Origin: Pseudodesulfovibrio sp. JC047
GTDB taxonomy: Bacteria; Desulfobacterota; Desulfovibrionia; Desulfovibrionales; Desulfovibrionaceae
Assembly (NCBI RefSeq): GCF_010468615.1
Contig: NZ_WUEH01000015.1
Span: 28,419 to 92,418 of the forward strand
Direction of reading: 5' to 3'
DNA: 64,000 bases
Under the pieces are notes generated by a model. That model saw nothing but the letters and a program-made list of their open reading frames with translations. It was not told the DNA's origin and searched no databases. Shown here piece by piece: positions 1 to 9,921 of the stretch. The translations under genes and the position numbers were made by a program. Positions within the stretch are counted from its first letter, which is position 1. Each line of letters starts with the position of its first letter.

Positions 1-2
1 TC

Positions 3-506
3 ACAAAAAATAACGATGTCGCACTCTCTCGATTATACAGCACATTCACCGTCGGTGTTCTCAAAAAGGGCTACACAGAAGACTTCATCAGAAAAGCCCA
101 TCCCACGCTCAAGGTCAGCCAATTCACCGCAATAAGCGATATGCGACACGCACTGGCTAACGAAACCATTCAGGCTGCCGCCGGAAACCACCCCATTCTT
201 GGATTCGAACTGCGAAAACTCGAAAAAGGGCAGGATATTCTCGTCAAACAGATTCTCTTCAAACGAAACATTCACGGGGCGGTTGCCAAAGGAAACACCC
301 CACTTCTCACTGTGGTGGACCAGGGATTTTCCGATATCACCCCCGCCGAGTACAAAAACATCGCCAACCACTGGTTCGTGCTCCAGACCCGCAAAATCGA
401 CTGGTTTCGCTATGCCCTGACCGCCGGAGCCATTCTCTTCATCGCCACCATGATCGCGGTTCTGCTGGGCCGTGGAAGTATCTCCGAGCATCACTCGGCA
501 GACTGA
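3..506 (+). CDS. Membrane-anchored periplasmic solute-binding protein, C-terminal part
   Basis: The reading frame is already open at the window edge, so the N-terminus lies outside. The visible part resembles the second half of a family-3 extracellular solute-binding domain: a lobe with a run like DVALSRLYSTFTVGVLKKGY, then PAEYKNIANHWF, the usual domain end. A hydrophobic helix follows (about YALTAGAILFIATMIAVLLG) and the protein stops about 12 residues later. In this family such a helix normally leads into a kinase, GGDEF or other cytoplasmic domain; none is present here. It may be a membrane-tethered binding protein or a truncated sensor. The last 16 bases overlap the end of the convergent comM gene. 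Confidence 0.7.
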   Translation, partial: TKNNDVALSRLYSTFTVGVLKKGYTEDFIRKAHPTLKVSQFTAISDMRHALANETIQAAAGNHPILGFELRKLEKGQDILVKQILFKRNIHGAVAKGNTPLLTVVDQGFSDITPAEYKNIANHWFVLQTRKIDWFRYALTAGAILFIATMIAVLLGRGSISEHHSAD

Positions 507-2044
507 CAGGCCGTCCCGCCTTCACGGTCCATCCCCCGATAATTCACGGCCTCGGCCAGATGATCGACCCCAATGGCGGACTCGTCCGCCAAATCGGCAA
601 TGGTCCGGGCGATCCGCAGGATACGCGTATACGCTCGCGCAGACAGTCCCAACGATTCAACAGCCTGTTTCAAAAAGCCGTGCTCAACTTCTGTCAATTC
701 GCAAAACTTCTCCAAAGCCCCGCCTTCCAACGACGCATTGAGTGAAAAATGTCGATCGGCGTACCGCTTGAGCTGAATTTCGCGCGCGGCCAAAATTCGA
801 GCTCGCATGGTGGCCGAATCCACCGTACTCCCGGCCCGTTTCAGATCTTCATACGGCACGGCGGGCACATCCACATGCAAATCGATACGATCGAGAAGCG
901 GCCCGGAAATCTTGCCCCGATACCGCTGTACCGCCAGCGGGGTACACGTACAGACATGCGTGTCATCCGACATGTAGCCGCACGGACAGGGATTCATTGC
1001 CGCAACCAACATGACATCCGCCGGGTATTTCAAAGTCATCAGCGACCGGGAAATCGAGACTTCCCCGTCTTCAAGTGGTTGCCGCAGGACTTCAAGCACG
1101 CTTTTCTTGAATTCCGGCATCTCATCCAGAAAAAGCACGCCCCGATGTGCCAAAGAGGTTTCACCCGGTTGAGGATACCGTCCACCACCGATCAATCCCA
1201 CGTCCGAAATGGTGTGGTGCGGCGTCCGAAACGGACGGGTCACCAGCAACGCCCGATCCTTGGGAAGCAGTCCGGCCACGGAATAGATCTTGGTCACTTC
1301 CAACGCCTCTTCAAAACGCAATGGCGGCAAAACCGTGGGAATCCGCTTGGCCAGCATGGTCTTTCCCGAGCCGGGAGGCCCGATAAACAACAGGTTGTGA
1401 CCGCCAGCCGCCGCTATTTCGATGGCGCGTTTGGCGTGCTCCTGCCCTTTGACCTCATTGAAATCAATTTGATGGGATTGCCGTTCATTCCATAATGTTT
1501 TGATATCTATAGCGATCGGCTCAACGGTTTCTTCCCCCAACAACAGACGAACCACCTGTCCGAGATCCGTGGCACCGACAACGGCAATATCTTTGACCAC
1601 CGCCCCTTCCCGTCCATTGGCCGCCGGAACAATGATCCCCGTGCCCGATTGTTCGTTCGCGGTGAGTGCCAGCGGCAACACGCCGGGAACGGATTTAAGA
1701 TCGCCGGTCAGGGACAATTCTCCAGCCAAAAACCATGGATCGATGGCCTCCTGACTGAGCACCCCCATTCCCACAAGAATACCGATGGCCAACGGCAGAT
1801 CATAGGCACTGCCTGCCTTGCGGACATCAGCAGGAGCGAGATTCACCGTAATCCGGGCGGGAGGCACTTTATAGCCACAATTCTTGAGCGCGGAAAAGAC
1901 CCGTTCCTTGGATTCCTTGACCGCCCCTTCAGCAAGACCCACCATGGTGAAACACGGCATCCCGGACCGGGAAAAATCAACTTCGAGTTCGACTTTGAAG
2001 GCGTCAATGCCCATGAGGGCGGCGCAAGAGACTTTGGCTATCAT
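491..2044 (-). CDS. comM: ComM/YifB family Mg-chelatase-like AAA+ ATPase
   Basis: About 517 residues, the normal ComM/YifB length. The N-terminal chelatase-associated domain (about residues 1-180) begins MIAKVSCAALMGIDAF, the family start. An AAA+ module follows with Walker A GPPGSGKT and Walker B LDEMPEF, a cysteine-rich segment PCPCGYMSDDTHVCTC, and the C-terminal helical Mg-chelatase domain. The open frame extends 22 residues upstream, but MIAKVS is the conserved start. ComM is a hexameric helicase that promotes branch migration of incoming single-stranded DNA during natural transformation in other bacteria. No competence genes are nearby, so its role here is inferred from family only. It is convergent with the preceding partial gene. 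Confidence 0.95.
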   Translation of the reverse strand: MIAKVSCAALMGIDAFKVELEVDFSRSGMPCFTMVGLAEGAVKESKERVFSALKNCGYKVPPARITVNLAPADVRKAGSAYDLPLAIGILVGMGVLSQEAIDPWFLAGELSLTGDLKSVPGVLPLALTANEQSGTGIIVPAANGREGAVVKDIAVVGATDLGQVVRLLLGEETVEPIAIDIKTLWNERQSHQIDFNEVKGQEHAKRAIEIAAAGGHNLLFIGPPGSGKTMLAKRIPTVLPPLRFEEALEVTKIYSVAGLLPKDRALLVTRPFRTPHHTISDVGLIGGGRYPQPGETSLAHRGVLFLDEMPEFKKSVLEVLRQPLEDGEVSISRSLMTLKYPADVMLVAAMNPCPCGYMSDDTHVCTCTPLAVQRYRGKISGPLLDRIDLHVDVPAVPYEDLKRAGSTVDSATMRARILAAREIQLKRYADRHFSLNASLEGGALEKFCELTEVEHGFLKQAVESLGLSARAYTRILRIARTIADLADESAIGVDHLAEAVNYRGMDREGGTACQSAE

Positions 2045-2356
2045 ATGAAATATCCATCTGAGGTTGGCAACAGCACTGAAAGTCTTACCCAAACCCTCGT
2101 GATTCCGCAAACAAATATACCTTTAACGAACCAACACTGTCAGCTATACTCTTAAGGAAGCTCCTCCTCATCGCTCTTTTGGGCAATCTCTCCGCCGGAC
2201 AAGCCTTTCTTCTGCTTTTTTCCTGATGACGCTCCTCCCATGCCCGCATGTGAAAAAGCCCTGTATCTATATAACCCGTTGCATGAATTGAAGATATCAG
2301 CTATAGACCCGCGCAAATATACCCTTTATCAAGGGAAAGACTGTAACGAGAGGATT

Positions 2357-3871
2357 ATGAAGCAGCAGACAGAATTTTCAAAAACCATTTTCCTGGCCAA
2401 ACTCACACTTCCGGTTCGCACACTGATGACCAGGTCTGCGGTAGACTGTGCAGCGCATGTTGCCAAAATACTTTCTTTTGATGAAAAAGGAATTTTTGGC
2501 ATCAAGCTCGCCGTTGATGAAGCATTTTGTAATGCTGTCGAGCATTTTTCAGGAGTAATCACTCCTGATGAACGAATCCATATCGAATTTTTCATAGAAG
2601 ATGACATGCTGGTCATCTCCATTCGGGAGAAAGGGATTCCCTTTGATCGCCGACAAGCTGAACGTTACACGCCTGAGAGTCTGGACACCATGAACAAACC
2701 TGGGCTGGGCACACTGCTCATGCACCAATCAATGGATTCCGTCGAACTGTTTGTCCATGGCCGAGACGGCAAGGAAACCCGGCTGAAGAAACGACTCGCA
2801 TACGGAGCGTTGCCCCCGGAACTGGTCGAATCGACAGCAGACAGACAGGGGAAAAAACGGATAACGGTCAAAAACCCGGACATTCGATTGACCAGTCCCG
2901 ATGAATTGGCTGAAGTCTGTCGGCTGGCCTGGCGATGTTACGGATTCACTCAGGAAGATTTTCTCTATGATCTCGATGCACTGACCCAAAAAATAAAACG
3001 CCATGAGTTCACCTCTGTCACGGCATTCGACCCGGAAAGCGGGGCCATGATCGGCCATGCCGGTTTCAAATATCACGATCCGGCCGTCAAGGTTCCCGAA
3101 CTTGGGCTGGCCTTTGTTGACCCGACATACCGTTCGCCGGGACTGCCAAAAAAATTGGCACGACTGCTTTTCGATATTGCCGAACAGGAAGGCGACCGGG
3201 GTATTTTCGATTGTTCAGTGACTACGCACACCTTTTCCCAAAAAGGGATGCAGGAAATGGGATCTCGCCCCTGTTCTCTGCTCATGGGAATCGCAGCCTC
3301 GGGAATGCAAGCAAAGGAACTCGCCACCTCGCGGCAGGAAAAAGGCTCAGTCATGAGCCATTATTACGCCTTTGACCGGACACCAAAGACGCTCTTTATC
3401 CCCACCCGCCATCGGGATATGATCGCCGAGATCTACACCTGGCTTGATCTCCCGAGGACGTTTGAAGCAGGTTCCTCACAGCCATTGATTGAAAAATCAT
3501 CTGTCACGGTCTTTCCGCTCCCTGACGAATTGAATGTCGCCTTCATCACCGTTCACACCATCGGCTCCACCACACGACAGGAAATTGTCGAAGGATTTCG
3601 GCAGTGTGAAAACGCCCGTCACGATGCTGTGTATATTCTCCTTCCACTGGGAGTTCCCGCATCCCCTGACGTGGTTGCAGACTGCGAAGACCTCGGATTT
3701 TCTTTCGCCGGAATCATGCCACACGTCCACGATGGTGATGACAGAATATTGATGCAACGTGTTCATATCGAATTGGATATGGATGCAATCAAAGTCTATG
3801 GCGATATGTCCAAAACACTTTTTTCATATATCAGAAAGGAACGAGAACGAGTCTCTGCTACTGTGACATAA
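2357..3871 (+). CDS. Anti-sigma-type histidine-kinase-like ATPase fused to GNAT acetyltransferase
   Basis: About 504 residues from the ATG preceded by GAGAGG. The open frame runs 39 residues further upstream, but that stretch does not look like family sequence. Residues about 1-145 form an RsbW-like HATPase_c_2 domain, with the N-box [13 protein letters not shown] and the G-box region [14 protein letters not shown]-like acetyltransferase domain follows (about residues 175-330; [20 protein letters not shown]), then a further alpha/beta region. RsbW-type ATPases phosphorylate or sequester regulatory partners, but no anti-anti-sigma (STAS) or sigma-factor gene is adjacent. The fused architecture suggests a signalling protein coupling a phosphorelay-like switch to acyl transfer. 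The fold calls are fairly secure; the function is inference. Confidence 0.8.
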   Translation: MKQQTEFSKTIFLAKLTLPVRTLMTRSAVDCAAHVAKILSFDEKGIFGIKLAVDEAFCNAVEHFSGVITPDERIHIEFFIEDDMLVISIREKGIPFDRRQAERYTPESLDTMNKPGLGTLLMHQSMDSVELFVHGRDGKETRLKKRLAYGALPPELVESTADRQGKKRITVKNPDIRLTSPDELAEVCRLAWRCYGFTQEDFLYDLDALTQKIKRHEFTSVTAFDPESGAMIGHAGFKYHDPAVKVPELGLAFVDPTYRSPGLPKKLARLLFDIAEQEGDRGIFDCSVTTHTFSQKGMQEMGSRPCSLLMGIAASGMQAKELATSRQEKGSVMSHYYAFDRTPKTLFIPTRHRDMIAEIYTWLDLPRTFEAGSSQPLIEKSSVTVFPLPDELNVAFITVHTIGSTTRQEIVEGFRQCENARHDAVYILLPLGVPASPDVVADCEDLGFSFAGIMPHVHDGDDRILMQRVHIELDMDAIKVYGDMSKTLFSYIRKERERVSATVT

Positions 3872-3981
3872 ATTTTTCAGAACACATCCACGCGAAAGAG
3901 TGGAAACATTATATAATGAAGGCCCTCCATTGGGTCACGAACAGTTTCATATCATCCATAAAAGAATGCAGGGAGATTCCC

Positions 3982-5955
3982 ATGGGTATCAGAACCAAAA
4001 TTTTCACCCCTCTATTAATCGTCACATTGATAATGATTACAGGCGGAATATTCTGCCTCACATCACAATTCGAGACGCTCAAAGGGTCTTTCGTTTCCCT
4101 TATCATTAAAGGAAAAGTGGAAGACACCCAACAATCCATCACGAAGATGTCCAGAAATGCCCTTGAACAGGCCGCACTGTTCAGCAGAATGCCGGCAGTG
4201 GTGGAGGCCTTTACCATTGCCAGCCAAGGAAACATGAATGATCCGAAAGACTCGCGAGCACAGGAAGCAAGGGAACGCCTGAGAACCACCCTTTCACCAG
4301 TGCTTCGGGGGTACAAGGAAGCGACCGGAACCAACTTCAAGGCACATTTTCATCTGCCCACAGCACGGAGCCTCGTTCGGGTCTGGCGAGAAAAACAGGC
4401 CAAGAAAAACGGCAAATGGGTCGACATTTCAGACGATCTCTCCTCGTTTCGCAATACAGTCATTGACGTCAACCAGAACCATCGTCCAGTCCAGGGCATC
4501 GAGCCTGGCCGAGGCGGATTCACCATCCGGGGACTGGCTCCCGTCACCGGGACCGATGGAACACACCTCGGGTCTGTCGAAGTGCTCATCGGTTTTGACG
4601 GTATTCTCAAAACCATGGAGTCGTCCGGGGGCATGAAAACCCTGCTGTACATGGACTCCGGGTTACTCCCCATCACCACCAAATTGCAGGACCAAAAAAA
4701 GAACCCGATCAAAAACAGTCGATACGTCCTTGTCTACGGACAAAAAAACACCGTCACACGGGAAGCGGCGACCGAGGAACTGCTTCGAAACGGCATGAAC
4801 GACACCTCGATTTTCATTGACGGAGATCAGGCGCTAGGCGCGTTCCCAGTCATGGATTATCGAGGAAAAACCATCGGCGTAATTGTTCTTTCCATGGATA
4901 TTTCACCGCAGGAAGCCATGATTTCCACGGTAATGTGGATCATCATGGGCATCATGCTCGCCATGGTCATTGCACCGGTGCTCATTATCCTCTGGGTGCT
5001 GCACCAGTCCGTCATGACTCCCATCACTGATTGCAGTCAGCAGGTTGCCCGTATTTCCCAAGGAGATCTTGGCCGAATCAAGACCAATGACCGCACCGAT
5101 GAAATGGGCGTCATGCTCACGGCCATCGGGACAATGAGTGACCGGCTCAATGAGACATTGCTCAATGTCCGGCAGGTCTCCACGGATGTCTCCACCGAAT
5201 GCAGCGGACTGACCGAGGCGAGTGAAGCCTTGTCTCTGGGGGCCACCAAACAGGCTGCGGGGCTTGAAGAGGTCTCCGCCAGCATGGATGAGATGTCCGG
5301 CAGCATTCGACTGGCCGCAGAGACCGCCAACAAAACGGAAAAGGTGGCCTCCAAGGCCGCTGACGATGCTGAACTGGGTGGCGAGGCCGTGAACAGGACC
5401 CTGAATGCCATGAAGAAAATCGCGGAAGAAATCAGCATCATCGAAGACATCGCCCGGCAGACAAACCTGCTGGCCCTCAATGCAGCCATTGAAGCGGCCC
5501 GGGCCGGTGAAGCCGGAAAGGGATTCGCCGTTGTCGCGGCAGAAGTCCGCAAGCTCGCGGAACGCAGTGGAAACGCGGCCGCCGGGATCAGTGAATTGTC
5601 GTCCAGCAGTGTCGCGGTCGCCGAAGAAGCCGAAAAACTCTTGGAACAAATTGTCCCGGACATTCAGTCCACCGCCCAGCTAATTCAGGAAATCTCGACC
5701 GCCACAGCGGAACAGAACACCGGTGTCTCACAGATCACCACGGCCTTGCAGGAATCAGACAGAGTGGTCCAGCACAACGCCGCAGCCGCATCACAAGTTG
5801 CCGACGCCGCTGTCAGTCTGTCGGACAAAGTCCGACAGCTGGATGCCTCCATCAGTTTCTTCAAACTCAATGAAAACCGTGGCACGCGCGCTGTTTCCCA
5901 CGGCACACCAACACAACAACTGCCATCCTCTGAAGACGGCTTTGAACGATTCTAA
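3982..5955 (+). CDS. Methyl-accepting chemotaxis protein with periplasmic Cache-type sensor
   Basis: About 657 residues. ATG 3982 is chosen because GGGAG lies 6 bases upstream and [14 protein letters not shown] is a typical chemoreceptor start. TM1 is at the N-terminus. A long periplasmic double-Cache-like sensor region follows (about residues 35-310; [13 protein letters not shown] is typical of a Cache subtype in sulfate reducers). TM2 is at about [20 protein letters not shown], then a HAMP domain and a cytoplasmic signalling hairpin with the conserved tip around [20 protein letters not shown]. The last ~25 residues form a short unstructured tail with no obvious CheR/CheB-binding pentapeptide. 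A strong stem-loop follows the stop, so it is probably monocistronic. The ligand is not predictable from sequence. Confidence 0.95.
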   Translation: MGIRTKIFTPLLIVTLIMITGGIFCLTSQFETLKGSFVSLIIKGKVEDTQQSITKMSRNALEQAALFSRMPAVVEAFTIASQGNMNDPKDSRAQEARERLRTTLSPVLRGYKEATGTNFKAHFHLPTARSLVRVWREKQAKKNGKWVDISDDLSSFRNTVIDVNQNHRPVQGIEPGRGGFTIRGLAPVTGTDGTHLGSVEVLIGFDGILKTMESSGGMKTLLYMDSGLLPITTKLQDQKKNPIKNSRYVLVYGQKNTVTREAATEELLRNGMNDTSIFIDGDQALGAFPVMDYRGKTIGVIVLSMDISPQEAMISTVMWIIMGIMLAMVIAPVLIILWVLHQSVMTPITDCSQQVARISQGDLGRIKTNDRTDEMGVMLTAIGTMSDRLNETLLNVRQVSTDVSTECSGLTEASEALSLGATKQAAGLEEVSASMDEMSGSIRLAAETANKTEKVASKAADDAELGGEAVNRTLNAMKKIAEEISIIEDIARQTNLLALNAAIEAARAGEAGKGFAVVAAEVRKLAERSGNAAAGISELSSSSVAVAEEAEKLLEQIVPDIQSTAQLIQEISTATAEQNTGVSQITTALQESDRVVQHNAAAASQVADAAVSLSDKVRQLDASISFFKLNENRGTRAVSHGTPTQQLPSSEDGFERF

Positions 5956-5960
5956 ACAAC

Positions 5961-5993
5961 CGGGTCCCCGACCACACCGTGATCGGGGACCCG
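5961..5993 (+). terminator. Stem-loop after the chemoreceptor gene
   Basis: An inverted repeat with 11-bp perfect arms (cgggtccccga / tcggggacccg) and an 11-base loop begins 5 bases after the chemoreceptor stop. There is only a weak T-run after it, so it may be a terminator or an mRNA-stabilising hairpin. Confidence 0.7.
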
Positions 5994-6101
5994 ACTTCCT
6001 GCCCACACCCGATTCGAAAAGCATCTGGATAAAACGGCTCTGGATTCTCCTCCGGTTCCCTGCTAAAACAGGCTTTCAAATGACAACTCCATGGAGGACC
6101 C

Positions 6102-6623
6102 ATGCGGACCATATTCATTGCCCTGATGCTTGCATTGACCCTCGCAGCCTGCGGCACCAAAGACGAAACACCGGAATCACCCGTCACACCGCCAGATGCC
6201 GCCGCGACCCAGGATCAATCACCGACACAGGCCGCCGACCCCACCGCCGTGGCCGACCCGATACCGGAAGGCCCGGTCGGTACCATGCAACTCGCCGACG
6301 GCTCGACACTGGTCATCACCGAACTGGTCAAGCTGGACAAGTTCTATCTCTACCTGTCCGGCAAACTCAACGGACGGTCATCAACCATTGTCAGTTTCAC
6401 CCGATTCTCGGACCTGCGAGGATTCAATGCGTTCGTGTTCAAGGATCAAAACAATTTCATCATCACCACCAAACGAGGCAAGGAACTGGTCTTCACAGAC
6501 GCGCATGTCTACATCGGTAATGACAGCCCGGACACCTACAGTTTCTATATCATGGATGAGAATCTCGATAAAAAACTCGTCACCGTCCCCAAAAAGGATG
6601 TGGCCACCATCAAAATCAACTAG
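6102..6623 (+). CDS. Small lipoprotein, function unknown
   Basis: 173 residues. The N-terminus is a lipoprotein signal (MRTIFIALMLALTLAACG, lipobox LAAC), so the mature protein should be lipid-anchored at its cysteine. A Pro/Thr/Ala-rich spacer (about residues 20-60) follows, then a compact beta-rich domain ending in DVATIKIN. That domain shows ADGSTLVITELVKL and a phrase around LVFTDAHVY. GGAGG lies 8 bases upstream of the ATG. I do not recognise the family. The preceding hairpin suggests its own promoter. Confidence 0.7.
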   Translation: MRTIFIALMLALTLAACGTKDETPESPVTPPDAAATQDQSPTQAADPTAVADPIPEGPVGTMQLADGSTLVITELVKLDKFYLYLSGKLNGRSSTIVSFTRFSDLRGFNAFVFKDQNNFIITTKRGKELVFTDAHVYIGNDSPDTYSFYIMDENLDKKLVTVPKKDVATIKIN

Positions 6624-6953
6624 CCAGATAATTCCATGCGGAAAAACCCGGTCGAACGCTTGACCACCACCCTCTTTCGCTATACGATATCGATAAGTTT
6701 TGTTTTTCGTTTTCTCCATATTTTTCAGGGGTGACGATTGGTGACGATGGGTATACGTCATGCGAATCAAAAAACACGCCGGTCACGGATTTTCATCAGG
6801 GACAATCGACATTGAAACCGCACTGAAACCAGCATTTGTTGACAGGCCAGGAACTGCGGATCACACTGAGATATTCAGGATATATATTCCTTACCAGACA
6901 GGGATTTATACCCCCTGTGCGACTGTTTTCATATAACCAAATGAGTAGACATC
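6624..6953. other. Intergenic region without a recognised gene
   Basis: 330 bases, AT-richer than the flanking genes. There is a TTGACA at 6839-6844, but no -10 element at a convincing distance. No start of the following regulator gene other than 6954 is supported. Confidence 0.5.
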
Positions 6954-7925
6954 ATGGCAGATACCTATACGCATAAAGATCTCGCTTCCCTGTGTGGCGT
7001 GTCCGAAACCACCATCAAGAGTTACCGCCGCAAATTTCCCGGCTTCATTCCGGTTTTGACCCGGGGAAAACCCATTCGCTTCAAAGAGGAAGCCGGAAGT
7101 ATCTGTCTCATGATCCGCGATTGCTTTGCCAAAGGCATGTCCGTGAACGAGACGCTCAAGGTGCTCAAGGAGAATTTCAAGGAGGAGCCGGTTTCCCGTC
7201 CTCGACGTACACCAGGGTCCGCGCACAAAGTCGCCGCTCCTGCGGGAATTTCTCAGGAATACATGGAAAAGTTTTTCGCCACCGCCGGACAGATGATGCA
7301 GGGTATGGCAGGCTTGGCGACTGCACAGGCCAAGGCCGAACAGCGATTGCGCAAGGTCGAATCCACACTGGAACAACTGCTTGAGCACGAGTCCCGCAAT
7401 AGCGAAGTCATGCAACAACTCATGGGCCAACAGAAGATTGTCCCCGAAAAGTCGGCTTCAGCCCCAGAATCATCGCCCAAAACGGATTCTGAATCGCCGG
7501 TTCGTGCCCGAAAAATCGTCAATGTCCGGACCCCGGAAGGCGCAGTGAATTCCTATTCTCTTGAAAAGGACACCGAATCCCAGCGGCCATCTGACGCATT
7601 TTTGAACACCCCCATTGTCATCAAGAACGATGTGGATGAGTTTCTCGGAGTGCCAGGTCGATTGCCCCTGTCCGGATTTGTGGAGATTTTGACCCGAGAG
7701 GCCGAAGAAGCCGGTGTTTCCCAGACCCAATGGTACAAGCACGGCGATGTCTGGGTTTTCATTATACACGCGCCCAACGGGGAATCACAGGCCCTGTATT
7801 TTTCGTCAACAACCACTCCAAGAGGAAACCTGGTGGTGTTGCTCGAACGACTCGATGTCAATGAAAAGGAAGTTTCCTCACAATTTCTTCAGGAGTATTT
7901 CCGGCAGGTCAAAGATAAAATCTAG
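6954..7925 (+). CDS. MerR-like HTH regulator with coiled coil and C-terminal domain of unknown function
   Basis: 323 residues. Residues 1-75 form a MerR-type winged helix (YTHKDLASLCGVSETTIKSY, then a wing with GKPIRFKEEA). Residues about 95-160 are a coiled coil (AQAKAEQRLRKVESTLEQLL), followed by a low-complexity linker. A C-terminal domain from about 215 (NDVDEFLGVPGRLPLSGFVE) ends in LQEYFRQVKDKI. MerR family proteins dimerise through such coiled coils. The C-terminal domain may sense a ligand or partner; I do not recognise it. A second, shorter gene of similar N-terminal design is at 45596. The ribosome-binding site is weak. Strong hairpins lie downstream. Confidence 0.75.
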   Translation: MADTYTHKDLASLCGVSETTIKSYRRKFPGFIPVLTRGKPIRFKEEAGSICLMIRDCFAKGMSVNETLKVLKENFKEEPVSRPRRTPGSAHKVAAPAGISQEYMEKFFATAGQMMQGMAGLATAQAKAEQRLRKVESTLEQLLEHESRNSEVMQQLMGQQKIVPEKSASAPESSPKTDSESPVRARKIVNVRTPEGAVNSYSLEKDTESQRPSDAFLNTPIVIKNDVDEFLGVPGRLPLSGFVEILTREAEEAGVSQTQWYKHGDVWVFIIHAPNGESQALYFSSTTTPRGNLVVLLERLDVNEKEVSSQFLQEYFRQVKDKI

Positions 7926-8000
7926 CGAAGATATCGCCACCTGAAGCCGCTGTTTCTCCACAGCGGTGCGAACACCGAATGACGCACGGCACCAACATCA

Positions 8001-8027
8001 TGTCACACGGGAAATGCCCGTGTGACA
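8001..8027 (+). terminator. Stem-loop between the MerR-like gene and pabA
   Basis: Inverted repeat tgtcacacggg / cccgtgtgaca, 11-bp perfect arms with a 5-base loop, followed shortly by a short T-run (cgatcgtttt). A second weaker hairpin (ccgctgt / acagcgg) is at about 7949-7967. Confidence 0.6.
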
Positions 8028-8144
8028 CCGATCGTTTTAAACCACTGGATGTCGTTAATTTTTCATCCGGGCACGCCTTTTCCGTTTTTTGTCTCCTCCT
8101 TCCTGAAAAGCAGCATCAATTGCCCAAATGAAGGTGTCCAATCC

Positions 8145-8684
8145 ATGCATATCCTACTGATTGATAACAACGACAGTTTCACCCGGAATCTCGAGCATCT
8201 CCTGATATCGGCCGTGAAAGACTGTAGCGTTGTCATCACACCGTATTCGCAACTGCAACAGTTTGATTTCTCACCATATGATCTGATCGTCATTTCACCC
8301 GGTCCCGGTGAACCGGCTGAATATCCTGGCTATGAAACCGTCTTTCGTCTCAACAAACCAGTGCTCGGAATCTGCCTTGGGATGCAAATCATGAACGCCC
8401 TGCACGGCGGGACAATCGGTCGGCTCGACGACTGTGTTCACGGCAAGACCGACGTCATCGAAATGGATGGTGAAACACGGGTCATCGCCCGCTATCATTC
8501 GCTCAAGGTCAATCACAAGGCTCCGGAATTAAACGTGTTTGCCACCAATGCGGACGGCACCATCATGTGTCTCGGCAACGCGGACAAACGGATTTTGGGC
8601 TACCAATTCCATCCCGAATCATTCCTGACCCCAAATGGAGGTTGGTACATTGCCTATGCACTGCGCTTTCTCGGCATCAATTAG
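8145..8684 (+). CDS. pabA: Aminodeoxychorismate synthase glutamine amidotransferase subunit
   Basis: 179 residues from ATG 8145 (AAGGTG upstream). The class I glutamine amidotransferase domain fills the protein: N-terminal LLIDNNDSFTRN, oxyanion region ISPGPGEP, nucleophile cysteine in LGICLGMQ, and the His/Glu pair in YQFHPESFLT. It supplies ammonia from glutamine to the partner synthase. The same family also serves anthranilate synthase. The assignment to p-aminobenzoate synthesis rests on the next gene, whose signature is that of PabB, and on pabC following. The end overlaps the start of pabB, so translation is probably coupled. Confidence 0.9.
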   Translation: MHILLIDNNDSFTRNLEHLLISAVKDCSVVITPYSQLQQFDFSPYDLIVISPGPGEPAEYPGYETVFRLNKPVLGICLGMQIMNALHGGTIGRLDDCVHGKTDVIEMDGETRVIARYHSLKVNHKAPELNVFATNADGTIMCLGNADKRILGYQFHPESFLTPNGGWYIAYALRFLGIN

Positions 8685-9921
8685 TCTGGACCGTTTCACC
8701 CGGTATGCCGAACATCTGGCCCGGACCATGGACGGAGAACTGCTCCTGTCCGCTGACGGCTACCCCACTCGAAACCGTTCGATCATCGGTGTGCAGCGGA
8801 CCAGCGAGCTGCACGTCACTGCCGCCACCACTCCTGCCGATATCAAGGCGTTCTGTTTTGGATCACCCGGCCCGGCCATCGGATTTCTGAGCTACACCTA
8901 CGGAATGCTGTTACGCGGAATTCCTTCTGAAAAACCGCTGGATTTTCCCTTGGGCCATCTCAAGAAATACGCCGCGATCATCACCTATGAAAACGAACAG
9001 CTCGCCATCACCACAGACAATCAGTCCCTCGAAAAACGCCTGATTGCCGAGCTGGATCAATCCCGAAACTGTCACACACCCGCCATTCCTTCGGACATGT
9101 TTTCGGCAATGACCGCTTCCCTTGGCGAACTCGAATATGAAGACGGCGTGCGTCGAACACTTGAATACATCAAGTCCGGTCATACCTATCAATTGAACCT
9201 GACCACACGCCTGTCCTGGCACTGCCCGAATCTCGATCCCCTGGCCATGTTCATAACCTTGTATCGGTCCAATCCAGCCCCGTTTTACGCCTGGTTCACC
9301 AGCGGCGATCAACGGATTCTCTCCACCTCGCCCGAACGATTTCTCACGGTCCGGGAAGGGCATGTCCTGTCCCAGCCGATCAAGGGCACCCTTCGATTCG
9401 AGACGCTGACACCGGACTTATACGCCGAATTGACAGATTCACCCAAGGAATCAGCGGAACTCTCCATGATCGTGGATCTGGTCCGCAACGATATTTCCGC
9501 CAATTGCGAATACGGGTCCGTGCATGTCGAAAACCACAAATCCATTTTTGCGGTGGACAATCTGCTCCAGATGTATGCCGATGTGCACGGAACGCTCAAG
9601 GCGGACCGAGATTGCCTTGATCTCTTTCTGGACGCCTTTCCGGGTGGTTCCATCACCGGCTGTCCGAAAAGAAGCTCCATGGAGATCATCGAGCGACTGG
9701 AACCCCATAGCCGTGGTATCTATTGCGGGTCCATCTTCATCATCGAGGACGAACGGACCATGGAATCCTCCATCGCCATTCGGACCGCCACCTATGACAT
9801 CCAGACACAACAGCTCAACTCGTATGCCGGCAGTGGAATCGTGGTGGACTCCGATCCGGTCAGCGAATATCATGAAACCATGGCAAAAGCCGAAAAATTC
9901 ACCGACTTGGGGGCATTATGA
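8656..9921 (+). CDS. pabB: Aminodeoxychorismate synthase component I
   Basis: About 421 residues; start taken at ATG 8656 (in-frame TTG 8650 and ATG 8635 are alternatives), overlapping pabA. It is a chorismate-binding enzyme converting chorismate plus ammonia to 4-amino-4-deoxychorismate. The signature QPIKGTLRF carries the PIKGT lysine typical of PabB rather than the PIAGT of anthranilate synthase TrpE. Downstream are ELSMIVDLVRND and the metal/chorismate motif GGSITGCPKRSSMEIIE. The stop overlaps the pabC start in an ATGA arrangement, giving a tightly coupled pabA-pabB-pabC operon for folate precursor synthesis. Confidence 0.93.
   Translation: MHCAFSASISLDRFTRYAEHLARTMDGELLLSADGYPTRNRSIIGVQRTSELHVTAATTPADIKAFCFGSPGPAIGFLSYTYGMLLRGIPSEKPLDFPLGHLKKYAAIITYENEQLAITTDNQSLEKRLIAELDQSRNCHTPAIPSDMFSAMTASLGELEYEDGVRRTLEYIKSGHTYQLNLTTRLSWHCPNLDPLAMFITLYRSNPAPFYAWFTSGDQRILSTSPERFLTVREGHVLSQPIKGTLRFETLTPDLYAELTDSPKESAELSMIVDLVRNDISANCEYGSVHVENHKSIFAVDNLLQMYADVHGTLKADRDCLDLFLDAFPGGSITGCPKRSSMEIIERLEPHSRGIYCGSIFIIEDERTMESSIAIRTATYDIQTQQLNSYAGSGIVVDSDPVSEYHETMAKAEKFTDLGAL

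Noticed and set aside
749..1495. 248-codon plus-strand frame inside comM
   Set aside because: Antisense shadow of the comM reading frame; comM motifs are fully supported on the other strand.
6839..6890. TTGACA with downstream TATATATT as a sigma-70 promoter
   Set aside because: The spacing between the two elements is far outside 16-18 bases.
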